The notes: generated by a model from the sequence alone, not told the origin. A stretch of 64,000 bases of DNA from Melastoma dodecandrum (GCA_029817715.1 JARUPY010000506.1:186001-250000); one strand, 5' to 3'; counted from the stretch's first letter, positions 43,040 through 56,689 are shown. Program-made: numbers and translations.

Positions 43040-44100
43040 TTCCAAAGTCATCGGTTTCCGGCCAAGATAACACGAGCTGCGTCCACGACACGTCGTTGTG
43101 CACGTAGGAAGACGTTACGAACACGCCAACAACGGCCTACGTGGTTCTCAAACACCACCCGAGTCTCTCCGTCACTCCCCTGTGCCGACTCAGCCCACGT
43201 ACTTCACCGGGCCGATCCAGAGTCGTCCAGGGCGTTTGGGGGGCTTCCGTTTTTGAAACGATCGTCGGCAATGGCAAACGGTCTCCAACGCCAGTCGTAC
43301 GACGTCATCTCGAAACAAGTGCAAAAAAAAATGTGCGACTTTTCTTTTAAGAAGGTGGGAATGGGACGATCAGTCGACCAACTTGCCAACTTGGGTGGTC
43401 CATTGAACAATTGGGGGATTGATAAAAAAAAAACCAGATATGAACTGGAAAGTGTTTTGTCGGAATGGGAAAGAAACCAGTCGACAGTCCTTTTGGATGT
43501 CAAGATCCGTGTGCTAAGGATCAAACGGCGACATCACATCTCCTCCCCAACTTGTAAAAGAATAATTTTGTTCATCGGCTATGGCTATTGGGGCAAGCTG
43601 ACTCCCTCTGTGCTAATGTTCTGAATCTCGACGACGTTCACAGACACGCTCGACGTCCCGCTTCAGCTTCTTTACCATCTCGATGGAGACTCGTAAGCCT
43701 CGAATCATCCATACTTTCGGACACGGACACGAGCACCTCGATCCAGGACTTTACATTTCCGGGATAACTCTCCGAATCCTGAAGCGGCATCCTTAGATCC
43801 GAATATTCAAAACGGGAAAGGCGTGTTCCCCCCAAAGAACTTCCGTCGCCATCCCTACAACTATTTTAACAAACAACTAGACTCTGGGAAAGTCCAAGTC
43901 TTTTGGTGATTTGGAAAGAAACCCGACTCGATTTTCTTATTTCTTTTAGGAGACTTTGAGAAAGCCGAAGTCTCGGCAACCTTCTGACAACCTGAATAAA
44001 AAATGTTGGAATCTTTTCGGAAAAAATCACGTGTCTTGGGACGAAACCGTGTGATGTACTTACTTTTCCCGTCGCCCAAATTCTTTGAATACCACCCAAA
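43040..44100 (+). pseudogene. CRK exon 8 tail and 3' flank (third paralogous block)
   Basis: From about 43040 the sequence matches the foreign tail joined to CRK-c at 20995. It encodes a broken [21 protein letters not shown] stretch, interrupted by a TAG where a Gln codon is expected, then ACTCAGCCCACGTACTTCAC. This copy has no Copia insertion, so it shows what the interrupted sequence at 21128/22817 looked like. The 3' flank continues to about 44100 as at 23000-23700. Confidence 0.7.
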
Positions 44101-44301
44101 TAGCTCATTTAAGCTTATATATGGTCTCGTTTTAAAATTAATTAACTATAAGGGGAGTAGCTCACTTAAGCTTATACATGACTCTTTTCTTTTCCTGACG
44201 TTGAAATTGGGTTTGCCATATTTTGGAGCAATCCTCTCAACACATACTAATGATAAAGATGATGAGGATTAATGCTATATTTTGGTATCATGTTGGTTAT
44301 C

Positions 44302-44370
44302 GAGATGCTTTGACATTTGGTCAGCATTGTCATCATGCACTGGCGTCTCCATCGTGGGGAGGACCTAATT
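44302..44370 (+). promoter_or_regulatory. Conserved upstream block of CRK-e
   Basis: The same GATGCTTTGACATTTGGTCA-GCATTGTCATCAT block as upstream of CRK-d, here 375 bp before the start codon because about 200 bp of AT-rich DNA lies between block and gene. Confidence 0.4.
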
Positions 44371-44676
44371 ATATTTATTAATTTCTCATTTTATTTAGTC
44401 ATTCAATTTTCTGTCCAACGAGCAGATTAAAAGTCAACTTGGGCTTGCCAAGAAAAAGTAAGAGACATCTTTGCAATTTACATAGATTTAAGTAAATTTT
44501 TTATTGATTTAAAAATTATGTATATTATATAGATAAAAAAAATTAAATGTTGTGTATTTGCATGGTGCACATCTCATTATACGTTTGTTTGTTCATTTAC
44601 ATTCACTTGACGTCCCTTTAAATTGATCCTTCGGGAGATCTTCGGTCCTTTGCCCACACAGAGGACACGCACAACA

Positions 44677-47470
44677 ATGAGACCACTGACCAAAGTGATG
44701 ATCATCCTCCAAACCCTTGCCTTCCTTTCCACCTTGTTTGGCTCTGTAAGGGTCGTCTACGGCGAGTACCAATACCACCTATGCCTTGACAACGGCAACT
44801 ACACACGCAACGACGCCTTCCAATCGAACCTCGACTACCTTCTCGACTCCATTGCCACAACGAATTCCAGTACCTTGAATGATGGTGGCCTCTTCAATGC
44901 CTCGGTAGGTCTTCCGCAGAGTTCAGACGTCATCGAGGTGATGGGTTACTGCCGTGCAGATCAAACTCCAGATGATTGTCGGGGTTGCCTGAACAACTCC
45001 GCGTACCAGATCAGGCAAACGTGTCCGCTTTATAAGCAAGCAGTCCTGTTCCTGGATGAATGCACTCTGAAGTATTCAAATGGTTCAACGTACAGCATGA
45101 TGTTGGATAATTCGAATGTTTTGTGTCCGTATAATCCGACTAATGCATCGAACTGGGACACGTTCGTGATGGAACTTAAGCAGCTGCTGGACGGTTTAAG
45201 TAGTGAAGCAGCTTCAGGTAACACAGCTAGAAATCATCATAATGGCGAGGAAAATAACCCAAGCTAAAACAGAGAGATCTCTGTCTTGACGTATACATTT
45301 GTTCTGTGCTTGTTTCCACAGGTGGTCCTCTCCAGAAGTATGCACAGGGCACTGGCACAGCGAATCTATACACATTGTTTGCAATGGTGCAGTGCAGCCC
45401 CGATCTGAGCAATCAACAATGTAACGACTGCTTGGTGTATGCTACTCGGAATTTACCGCAAGGAAAAATAGGAGCAAGGTGTGGGTCACCAAGCTGTCAG
45501 GTGAGGTATGAGATCAACCGCTTCTTTAACTCCGTTGTTGTCCCTCCGTCTCCTCCTCCTAAACCACCGGCGATGGCACCGTCTTCACCAGGTACCTAAA
45601 CTATCATCATCCAAACATCGGGATAGAACGTGGATGCTGAACATGCTCATGTTTTATTTTACCCCTGTCAGTTCAATCCCAGACTAGTTCATCCAAAACG
45701 AAATGGATTGGTATCACCGCTTCATGTGCCGCTGCTGTTCTTGTCATTGGCGTTATCATTTTCTTGATAATGAGAAGGAAGAAGCGCACCAATAAAGGAC
45801 TCAAAAGTAAGAACTCGATTGTTCAGTTGCTTCTGCGGTTTTGGCCAATCTTCTTGTTGTATTTCTTGCATTCTTAATTGCTAAAAGAAGGAAGGGTCGT
45901 GCCTTGATTAGATTGCAGCGTAAGTTCGAGATTGTTCTGATCTAACAGTTGATTGCGCAACAAAATCTAAATTAGTGCCGATTTATGATTTTCAGATGAA
46001 GATGCCGATGAAATCACCCTGGTAGAATCGTTGCAGTTCGATCTCCAGGTCATTATAGAAGCAACCGAGAACTTCTCTGATGCCAAGAAGCTTGGACAGG
46101 GTGGTTTTGGTTCTGTTTACCTTGTAAGTTAAATTAACGTCTTTCCTGCAATGATCCTATCGTCGACTCGACTATAATGTTCTTCTACGATACTTTGCTT
46201 TAGGGTACTCTTCCGAACGGACAAGCAATTGCAGTGAAGAGGCTCTCAAAGAATTCTGGACAAGGGGAGCTAGAATTCAAGAACGAGGTTGTCCTGCTCG
46301 CGAGGCTTCAACACCGGAACTTGGTGAGACTCCTTGGCTTTTGTTTCGGTGGTGATGAAAGGCTTCTCGTGTATGAGTTCGTACCTAACTCGAGCCTCGA
46401 CCAGTTCATCTTCGGTATGTTTCTTCCTCAGACACGCAAAGATAACGCTTTCACAGATGGCAAAAGCTCTTATAGCTCCTGGGTCACTTGTTATGTAGAT
46501 CCGATCAAACGTGCGTGCCTTGACTGGGACACCCGTTACAAAATAATAATGGGAATCGCTCGGGGGCTCTTATACTTACATGAAGATTCACGTCTTCGCA
46601 TTATCCATCGCGATCTGAAGGCCAGCAACATCTTGCTGGATGCCGACATGAGTCCAAAAGTATCGGATTTTGGCATGGCTAGATTGTTTGAGCTCGATCA
46701 AACTCAGGCAGATACTAAGAGAATAGTTGGAACCTAGTAAGAACGTCAACTTCCTCACGCATTGTCCCAATCAGTGCGTGCAGTTTGCCTTGCGCGATTT
46801 ATGACTTTTTTTCTTTCATGAATTTGCTTAGTGGGTATATGGCCCCGGAGTACGTACTGCACGGTCACTTTTCCTTGAAGTCGGACGTCTTCAGTTTCGG
46901 GGTTCTCTTGCTGGAGATTGTCAGCGGCAGGAAAAACAATGACGTGAGAGGTCGTCCCGTAGGAGAACCAGAGATCTTGATAAGCCATGTATGTTTACAT
47001 ATGCTGTGAATTTGGTGATTGGATTCTTCCTCCAAGCAATGATTTTCTAGTACTGGCAGCACCCTCACGGGCTTCGAATTTCGATGTTTCAGGTATGGGG
47101 TAGTTGGCAAGAAGGGAAGATATCAGACATCGTCGATCCCTTGGTGGCTCCGGGATATAGCACGAATATCTTGAGATGCATTCACATCGGTTTGTTATGC
47201 GTCCAAGAGAATATGTCAAGTAGACCGACCATGGCCTCAGTCATTGTGATGCTCAACAGCGACTCTGTCTCACTCCCGATGCCGACACAACCTGCTTTCT
47301 TGATGAGCACCGGCTACGTAAGCGAGATTTCATCTTCGGTCGACGGAACTTCTTCTGCCGATGGAACTTCGACAGCATCCCAGGTCGACCACTCTGGAAA
47401 TAGAATAAGTGAAGGCCTGAGCACGCGCTCAGTAAACGAACTTACCATTACTGAGCTATATCCACGATAA
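44677..47470 (+). CDS. Cysteine-rich receptor-like kinase (CRK-e), chimeric
   Basis: Eight exons: 44677-45217, 45322-45591, 45672-45806, 45996-46123, 46204-46414, 46499-46736, 46832-46988, 47093-47470 (685 aa). The Met at 44677 opens the signal peptide. DUF26 motifs are [15 protein letters not shown] and [13 protein letters not shown]. The kinase has Lys370, HRD Asp467, DFG Asp485 and APE and should be active. Exons 1-2 resemble CRK-c and exon 3 is distinct; exons 4-8 and even their introns nearly match CRK-d. In intron 3 lies a second membrane exon of CRK-d type (45827-45919), so the gene was joined by recombination inside the exon 3 region. Intron 5 (84 nt) has no stop and keeps frame. [10 protein letters not shown] replaces the [10 protein letters not shown] of its relatives. 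Confidence 0.91.
45827..45919 (+). other. Second, in-frame transmembrane exon (3b) in CRK-e
   Basis: 93 bp with an AG before it (GATTGTTCAG) and GTAAGT after it. They encode [20 protein letters not shown] plus [11 protein letters not shown]. This is a membrane helix plus stop-transfer segment nearly the same as CRK-d exon 3, lacking only its 5' third. Entry and exit phases (1 and 1) fit both exon 2 and exon 4. The gap from exon 3 (ends 45806) is 20 nt, too short for a plant intron, so exons 3 and 3b could be used only as alternatives. Confidence 0.7.
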
Positions 47471-47559
47471 GAGACTCGTTATTACTGTCGATTGACATTA
47501 ACAACAACTTTTCAATTGCATTACGTTCTGTATGGATTATATATATATAGAAATTGTTC

Positions 47560-48300
47560 AAGAATCGAGAAGAAATAAGATTCATGCACTTCGAAGAGGT
47601 TTTGATAGCAAGGTTTTGGGTTAACTGAAACCAATGTGAAGAAATCGGGGAAGAAAACATCATCGATACGTGGATTGTCGCAACATGATGCGACAACGTC
47701 ATTGTGGGGAATCGCTGTAGGCCTGAGCTTTCTGGATTCGGAGAAGTTCTCGGTGGCTTACACAATGACGTCTAGATTGAACTGAAGCGATTCCGCCATG
47801 ATGAGGTCATCATCTTCTGTTATGGATATCAATAACTTAGTGGATACATGGCCCCCGAGTATGCACGACACGGACGCTTTTCTGTGAAGTCCGATGTTTT
47901 CAGTTTCGGTTTTCTCATGTTGGAGATTGTAGAGGCAGGAAGAACCTGGACTCCCATGGACGTGACGGAGATGATCAAGAAATCTTGATAAGCCGTGTGA
48001 ACTGATTTCTCCTGAAAATTTCATGACTGGATTGAGAGAAGTTCTAATCCTGGCGAGCCTCATATCCGATTGCATCAGGTTTAAAGTTGGAGGAAGGGAA
48101 TATTCGGAACATCGTTGATCCTTCGGTAAATTCTACTAATTAGAGCGCGGATATCGGGAGATGCATTGGTTTGTTGTCCGTTCAGGAGAGCATTGCGAGT
48201 AGACCAACTATGGCTCCAGTCGTCGTAATGCTCAACAGCCATACAGTTACTCTACCAGTACCCACGCAACCTGCATTCTTGAAGAGCATAGGGGCCACAG
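47560..48300 (+). pseudogene. CRK pseudogene B with inverted exon 4
   Basis: Same layout as pseudogene A. An exon 3 remnant lies at about 47645-47695. Exon 4 is on the - strand (about 47722-47820; EDDDLIMAESLQFNLDVIV, stop, ATENFS). Exon 7 is 47841-47997 with the same one-base deletion as A (GTAGAGGCAGG). Exon 8 runs from 48079 with an in-frame TAG and breaks off at about 48300, where the long repeat starts. Its 5' part fills the place where the LARD element sits in the CRK-d copy, so it gives the empty-site sequence near 47535-47550. Confidence 0.82.
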
Positions 48301-48309
48301 ATCTCGGCC

Positions 48310-49880
48310 CAAAATTTGACATATTTCTTTTGACATATTATGTATTAAATTCGAATATGTGGTCTGAAAGTTATAATATTTTAAAGTATCGCCTTACTTC
48401 ATCACTATTTTCGAAACACCATTTCAGTTGAAATTTCATATCAATTTTTGTACTTGTTTCGAAATTCTTAAATCTTAGCATATTTTTATAATATGATTTT
48501 AGCAAAGAATTTCCTGTTATTTCACTGAATTTCAGCATTCCTAAGCTAAAATATGCTTAACCCGATTTGGATATACAATTTGCTCGTGTTTCATAGTCTT
48601 GGCTGTATAAAACCAATGCCATTTCTTTTCTGTGAATTTATTTGCTATGGAATTTTACAAGCAAGTTCCTTCTTAAGTTGAGCATTTTTTGGCATTGGTT
48701 TTGTCTCATTTGGGCTTCTGGATCAAAAGTTACGTTCTCTAAGTAGTTTGCAATCAAATTGCGTCTTGAGGCTAACCCAAGTTCATGAAATTTTATGCTA
48801 TTTTGGATTTGACATTATGAGTCCAAATTTGCAAGCTCATATCCCTATTCGGTAAAGAAAATAGCCCTATAATTGCATATTTGTTTAGTTGTTTGCATAT
48901 TGTTCGACTTTTTTAAGTATTGTATAATTTTTTATGGAGCCTTTACGTATGTAGGTGCAGGTGACCCACCATTGCCACATGTCGACTTCAGTACGTTTGG
49001 AAGGAATTCCGAAAGCGATGGCGAGTGAAGGTGACCCGTAAAGGAAGAACTTCACAAGAGCGGCCCAACTAACGATATTCGGACGATGTAAAGCCCTCCC
49101 GGCTGGGCCCAAGATACAAAGGGACGTGCGGGCCTCCCGATTTTCTTTCTTTGCATATGTAACGGGCAGTAGGCCTAGGTGCATATGTCCACGGTCACCA
49201 CCCGCTCACTTTGATCTAAATACTTGATTTGTGGTTGTGGTGCATGCTTTTAAGCTTCTGAGATTTTATTGCGCATGGTGATTGCTAATCGACAAACCTG
49301 AGTTCGCCCAAAAGTCTGAATCGGGTCCAATGCCCGAAAAACAGAGACATGAGTCTGGAGCAATGCCTGAATCGGGTTCAATGCTCGATAATCAGAAATA
49401 AACTTTTTGGAGCAACCGCCACCTTTTCACATGTCTAGTAATTAGGAATCTCCGATCCAACTGGTTTTTTCGACTTATACCGGTTTTCAAAAAATAAGTA
49501 GGTGGAGACTCCATAGTAGCTTACATAAGTTAAGCAACATCACAATGTTTTGAACGGATCCATCATGTGTGAAGGCGACACAAGCTGCTCCATATCCTCC
49601 CGAAGCTTCCTTTTACTAATCATGCTCTGCTTTTCGCCCGTCACCACCTAAGGAGCATGGAGACGATCGGCGAGGGTCCGGGCAGGCGGGATTAGGAATT
49701 GAAGGAGTATTCACTCCGGTCTCCTCCGTAGCGTCAAACGCTCGAGTCAAAGCATGGACCGGATGGTACTCATGATGTCCGAACCGCACGTACAGGCTAG
49801 GCCGGAAGGCGCGCGAAGAACTGGAAGCATTCCTTTGATTTTTGCAACAGTCATGGAATAATGTTCTTCGATATTTTAAT
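48310..49880. repeat. Long repeat with LTR relative, copy 2
   Basis: Second copy of 41340-42880, ending in the LARD-related LTR tail (TAGGCCGGAAGGCGCG near 49798). Small indels separate the two copies. No coding sequence. Confidence 0.6.
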
Positions 49881-50074
49881 CATCTTAAAGTCTCCAATGA
49901 TTAAAGTCATGGATTATGTGAAAATTTCCCATTAAATATTCATATTTATTGTCGTTATTAATTATTAATTACAAAAATATTTCCTTAAAGAAGGTTCTCA
50001 TCGGTACTTTTGTTGTATAAAGGATTGACTTCGTTTCGCAAAAAGTCAATACTCATCTTCAAAATCACTTCAAC

Positions 50075-50395
50075 AGAAGGGAATATTCAGAACATCATCG
50101 ATCCTATGGTAACTTCTACGAATTGGAGCGCGGATATTGAGAGATGCATCCACATCGGTTTGTTGTCAGTTAAGAAGAGCGTTGCAAGTAGACTAACTAT
50201 GGCTCCAGTCGTCGTAATGCTCAACAGCCACACAGTTACTCTCCCAGTTCCCACTCAACCTGCATTCTCGATGAGCATGGCGATGCAAGTGACCTCTCCA
50301 CTTCGATTGACCGAACATCAATGCCATCGCATAGTGGCTACTCGAGGAACCAGATAGGCACCCTTACTCAGTAGATGTCCCGGTGACATCCACAG
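50075..50395 (+). pseudogene. Orphan CRK exon 8 (pseudogene B')
   Basis: Encodes [33 protein letters not shown], and [14 protein letters not shown], the last exon of a CRK kinase. The conserved LLCVQE is changed to LLSVKK, and the frame is lost in the Ser-rich tail. No other exon is attached; the long repeat lies upstream. It equals the 3' part of pseudogene A's exon 8 without the solo LTR and serves as its empty site. Confidence 0.75.
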
Positions 50396-50810
50396 TACGC
50401 GCCAAATTGGGCAGGCAAAAAATAAATTAGGCAATCAATAAGTGAATCAAACAATAAATCATGCAATCAAACGACAAAAATCCTAATAAACACTAGGAAA
50501 GGTATACGATGGACCAACCCTGTACATAATCTTCAGACAAATAGGATAGACAAGATCCCTCTGACAAAGAGAATCAGACAATTAAAAGAAGGACTCCTCT
50601 CTATGTTCCTGCTACCGGATGCCGACTGTGATGCATTCACGGTCGACGGGTACAAACCATCCCGTATTTGTCCCAAAGACAAAGCTTCGACGACTGATCA
50701 AAAATCGGACAAATTCTTTGTTCCTCGATCCTGGGTCCACATATGAAGTTCCCCGAAAATCAAGTGAAATCAGTACACTCTCTTACCATTGTTGTGATAC
50801 TATTAGGATG

Positions 50811-50978
50811 AAATATGCTTAAGACGATTTGGATATAACCTGCTTGTTATTTCACTGAATTTCAGCATTCCTAAGCTAAAATATGCTTAAGACGATTTGG
50901 ATGAAATTTCTTGTTATTTCACTGAATTTCAGCATTCCTAACCTAAAATATGCTTAAGACGATTTGGATATAACCTGC
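50811..50978. repeat. ~67-bp tandem repeat, two and a half copies
   Basis: AATATGCTTAAGACGATTTG starts at about 50812, 50880 and 50947. Each unit includes TTGTTATTTCACTGAATTTC. A single copy of the unit exists in the long repeats at about 41545-41610 and 48510-48580. The array ends exactly at the breakpoint to the CRK tail at 50976. Confidence 0.75.
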
Positions 50979-51153
50979 TTTCCTGATGAGTGCCGGCTAC
51001 GTAAGCGAGATTTCATCTTCGGTCGATAGAACTTCTGCAGTCGACGGAACTTCGGCGGTATCCCAGGTCGACCACTCTGGAAATAGAATAAGCGAATGCC
51101 TGAGCACGCGCTCGGTAAACGGACTTACCATTACTGATCTATATCCACGATAA
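50976..51153 (+). pseudogene. Orphan C-terminal tail of a CRK-d/e-type gene
   Basis: The frame [29 protein letters not shown]-stop (stop 51151-51153) is open and matches the last ~58 residues of CRK-d and CRK-e, followed by their 3' flank. The rest of that gene is missing: a third CRK copy was removed except for its end. The join lies at a shared AACCTGC, since the normal gene reads CAACCTGCTT here. Confidence 0.8.
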
Positions 51154-51239
51154 GAGACTCATTTATTTTTGTCGATTGACATTCACAAAAACTTCTCAAT
51201 TGCATTACGTTCTGTATGGATTATTTTTATTTATATATA

Positions 51240-52012
51240 TAGAAATTGTTTAAGAATCGAGAAGAACTAAGATTCATGCTCTTCGTAGAGTTTTCGACAA
51301 TTTGGTTTAACTGAAACCAATGTGAGGAAATCAGGGAAGAAGAAATCATCGATATGTGGATCGTCACAACAAGATGCTGACAACGTCGTTGTGGGGAATC
51401 GTTGTAGGCCCGAGCTTCTTGTAATTGGAGTTCTTTGTGGCTTGCACAATGACTTCTCTAGATTGAACTGAAGCAATTCCGTCATGATGACGTCATCATC
51501 CTCATCACCTGGGAAATGCAAGTTGCTTCTAAACCGAATAAGAACTTGTTGCAAGTAGAGTAGCAGATCGGAACAATCTAAACTTCAACACCGGAACTTT
51601 GTTAGGCTTGTCGGCTTCTGCTTGGAAGGCGACGAGAGGCTTCTTGTCTACGAATTCGTTCCCAACTCGAGCCTTGACTGGTTCATCTTTGGTATGTTTT
51701 CGTCAAAACCTTCCCAAATACGGCATTGATGCTGTGGAAACGTCTTAAGAGCTTACCGGTCGCCTGTCTTTATGTAGATCCACTCAAGCATTCGCGCCTT
51801 GACTGGGACACTCGGTATAAAATTATCACAGGTATCACCCGGTGGATCATGTACCTAGACGAAGATTCACAGCTTCGTATCATCCATCTTGACCTGAAGT
51901 CCAGCAACATCTCGTTGGATGCTGAGATGAATCCAAAGGTGTCAGATTTGGGCATGGCTAGATTATTCGAGTTCGATCAAGCTGACACAAACCGAATAGT
52001 TGGAACCTAGTA
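51240..52012 (+). pseudogene. CRK pseudogene C with inverted intron 3-exon 4 and dead kinase
   Basis: An exon 3 remnant lies at about 51328-51380. About 51410-51580 is inverted: the - strand gives intron 3 (with GCAACAAGTTCTTATTCGG as in CRK-a) and then exon 4 (DEDDDVIMTELLQFNLE, frame broken). The + strand resumes within exon 5 at 51582 ([19 protein letters not shown]) and runs through exon 6 (51778-52009). Here HRD is changed to HLD, DFG to DLG, and the helix start reads [10 protein letters not shown]. These substitutions would abolish catalysis. The intron 5 splice sites are still present. Exon 7 is missing. Confidence 0.83.
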
Positions 52013-52369
52013 ATTACTTGGACCTCCTTTCGCTTCATTCCTATCAATAATGGTGAAAGAAGATATCCTAAAAGAGATAGAAGTGGATGAGAACATAAAC
52101 ATATACGACCACAAGAGCAGAAGAGACAAGGAAGACCAACTCAACGAAGAGATGAAAAATGATTCAACTATGAAAAGAAGAGGCATTATGCAAGAGACTG
52201 TTGATCTAAGAAAAAGAACAAAAGGGTACGCATGATTGGTACATATTAAAGTACCCTTTAGGAGATAAGTATTTACGGCCTATACGTATTTTTCCTTGAG
52301 CAGATTTATAAATATCGATACTAAGTAATTCGCTGCGTGGATTTTAAAATTTTTACTTGCGTAAAAAAC
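52013..52369. other. Spacer replacing exon 7 of pseudogene C
   Basis: No similarity to CRK introns. A 61-codon ATG frame (52050-52235) encodes a very Lys/Glu/Asp-rich peptide (ILKEIEVDENINIYDHKSRR); it has no recognised domain and could be a transposon fragment or chance. Confidence 0.35.
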
Positions 52370-53110
52370 CCCATCAGGCCTACGTTCACTCTCCCTGTGC
52401 TTACTCAGCCCGTGCGCTTTGCCGGGCCGATCCAAGGTCATCCGCGGGAGCTTCCAATCATGAAACAACCTCCGCTGGTGCGAACAGTCTCTAAGACGAG
52501 TTGTGCCACAACTCATGCCACAAAATAAATGCAAAAAATGTGTGAGTTTCTTCTAAGAAGGTGGGAAAAGAACGAATTCGGGGACGATCAGTCGACCAAA
52601 TTGCCAACTTTGTGGTCCATTGACAATTGGGAGATTGATTAAAAAAAACCAGATGCAAACAAGGAAGAACTTTGTCTGAACGTTTTGGAAGTCCAAAGTC
52701 CACGTCTTCTTCCCAACTAGATGGAGAATCATTTCGCTCATCAGCTATGCCTTTCGGCCGGCTACTCCCTCCGTGCGAAGCACGGGTTCTTACAGCTCAA
52801 AATACACGACAACGACGTCATTTGATCTTTTGCGACATCTGATATGCGGACCACCCCCATCCTCACATTTAAATGTTCTGCTTCTTGACATTAACGGACA
52901 CGCCCGACGTCCTGCTTCCGCTTCTTTACCGTCTCGACGGAGACTCCTGAGCTTCGAAGCATCCATATTTTCGGGCACGGACGCGATTACCTCTGTGCTT
53001 GAGATCCGGCAGACCTATCCTCATTGTCGCCATCCCGCCAATTATTTTAACAAAAACTGGACTCTGGGAGACCAAGTCTTTCATGTCTCTTACTCGTTTT
53101 TCAAGGTGGT
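52370..53110 (+). pseudogene. CRK exon 8 tail and 3' flank (second paralogous block)
   Basis: FTLPVLTQPVRFAGPIQGHP continues with RELPIMKQPP, a decayed end of a CRK last exon matching 22830-22950 and 43180-43300. The 3' flank runs to about 53110 with the GGTGGGAA, CAATTGCCAAC-like and GACGGAGACTC words. It belongs with pseudogene C upstream. Confidence 0.65.
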
Positions 53111-53825
53111 CCGGAAAGTACGCTAATCAGACTAAGTCAGAGAATGATTAACAAATGTTCGAATCACTGTGGGGTTTGGGGAAAAGAATGGTATTACGTA
53201 AAACCGCTAGTAATATTTCATAAGATAAATTAAAATAATAACAATAAGAAGAAGAACAGCTGAGATGAAACCGGTGCACCACGTCATCTTACACTCGTCT
53301 AGACATATAATTTCTCCGAGGATGGAACACGGTTTTGCGTGAGAAACGGTGACGTTGAAGGGCGCAAACTCAAGTCTCGTGTCGAAACCTCTGAGTTATT
53401 AAGTTAGTATATAAGTTTTAAGGGGAGTACTCCCTTTACGGTCAATTGGTTTTAGAGTGGAACTCACTAAGCCTGTGAATGAGTCGGTCTGAAAAATCTA
53501 ATAAGAGGCGTAGGCAAGACACTGTAAGACTGAGTTGGCCAAAATTCTTTGGGTTTTTTGTGTCCATTGTGAGCTTGTCCTTATCTTTATGAGCGTCCTT
53601 CAAGTGTGAACGTAAGTGATACAGTAGAGTACGCGAGCAAACACTACGAGGGAATATGGGCGAGACTAAGGGGAAATCGAGTGAGGACCGATCGTGCTTC
53701 CAGAAAAGTTACGACACGGATCGAGAAATTTATGAGTTCGTTTTTTCCCATTACAGTACGTATCGGTGTGGTCCAGGTGATGTTTGAGGAGACCTACTAT
53801 TATAAGAATAATAACTAATAGTATA
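53111..53825. other. Spacer, no gene seen
   Basis: Nothing recognisable. Short frames such as 53606-53818 lack any domain or signal peptide. Confidence 0.4.
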
Positions 53826-53895
53826 AGATGTTTAGACATTTAGTCAATATTGTCATCATTCACCGTCGACTCCATAAGTGGGGAACCTCAATTAT
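53826..53895 (+). promoter_or_regulatory. Conserved upstream block of CRK-f
   Basis: Diverged copy of the block seen before CRK-d and CRK-e: GATGTTTAGACATTTAGTCA-ATATTGTCATCATTCACCG. The TTGAC core is changed to TTAGAC here, while AGTCAA gives a TTGACT on the other strand. Confidence 0.35.
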
Positions 53896-53980
53896 TGTTG
53901 ACGTTGTGCCACGCGAACCTAACCCCAATTCGGATACAATCTTTTCAGGAAATTCATGAACGAAGAATAGAGAGAACACA

Positions 53981-56606
<2,626 letters not shown>

Positions 56607-56689
56607 GAGCCTCATTTATACTGTCGATTGACAATCACAACAACTTCTCAATTGCATTTCGATCTGTATGGATTATATATATAAAGAAG

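Noticed and set aside
45672..45806. Alternative acceptor CCCAG at 45678-45682 for CRK-e exon 3
   Set aside because: It changes the exon length to 124 nt and breaks the frame. The acceptor at 45670-45671 keeps phase 1.
52050..52235. Small Lys/Glu-rich ATG frame
   Set aside because: 61 codons, no homology that I recognise, no conserved copy in the window. Kept only as a note in the spacer entry.
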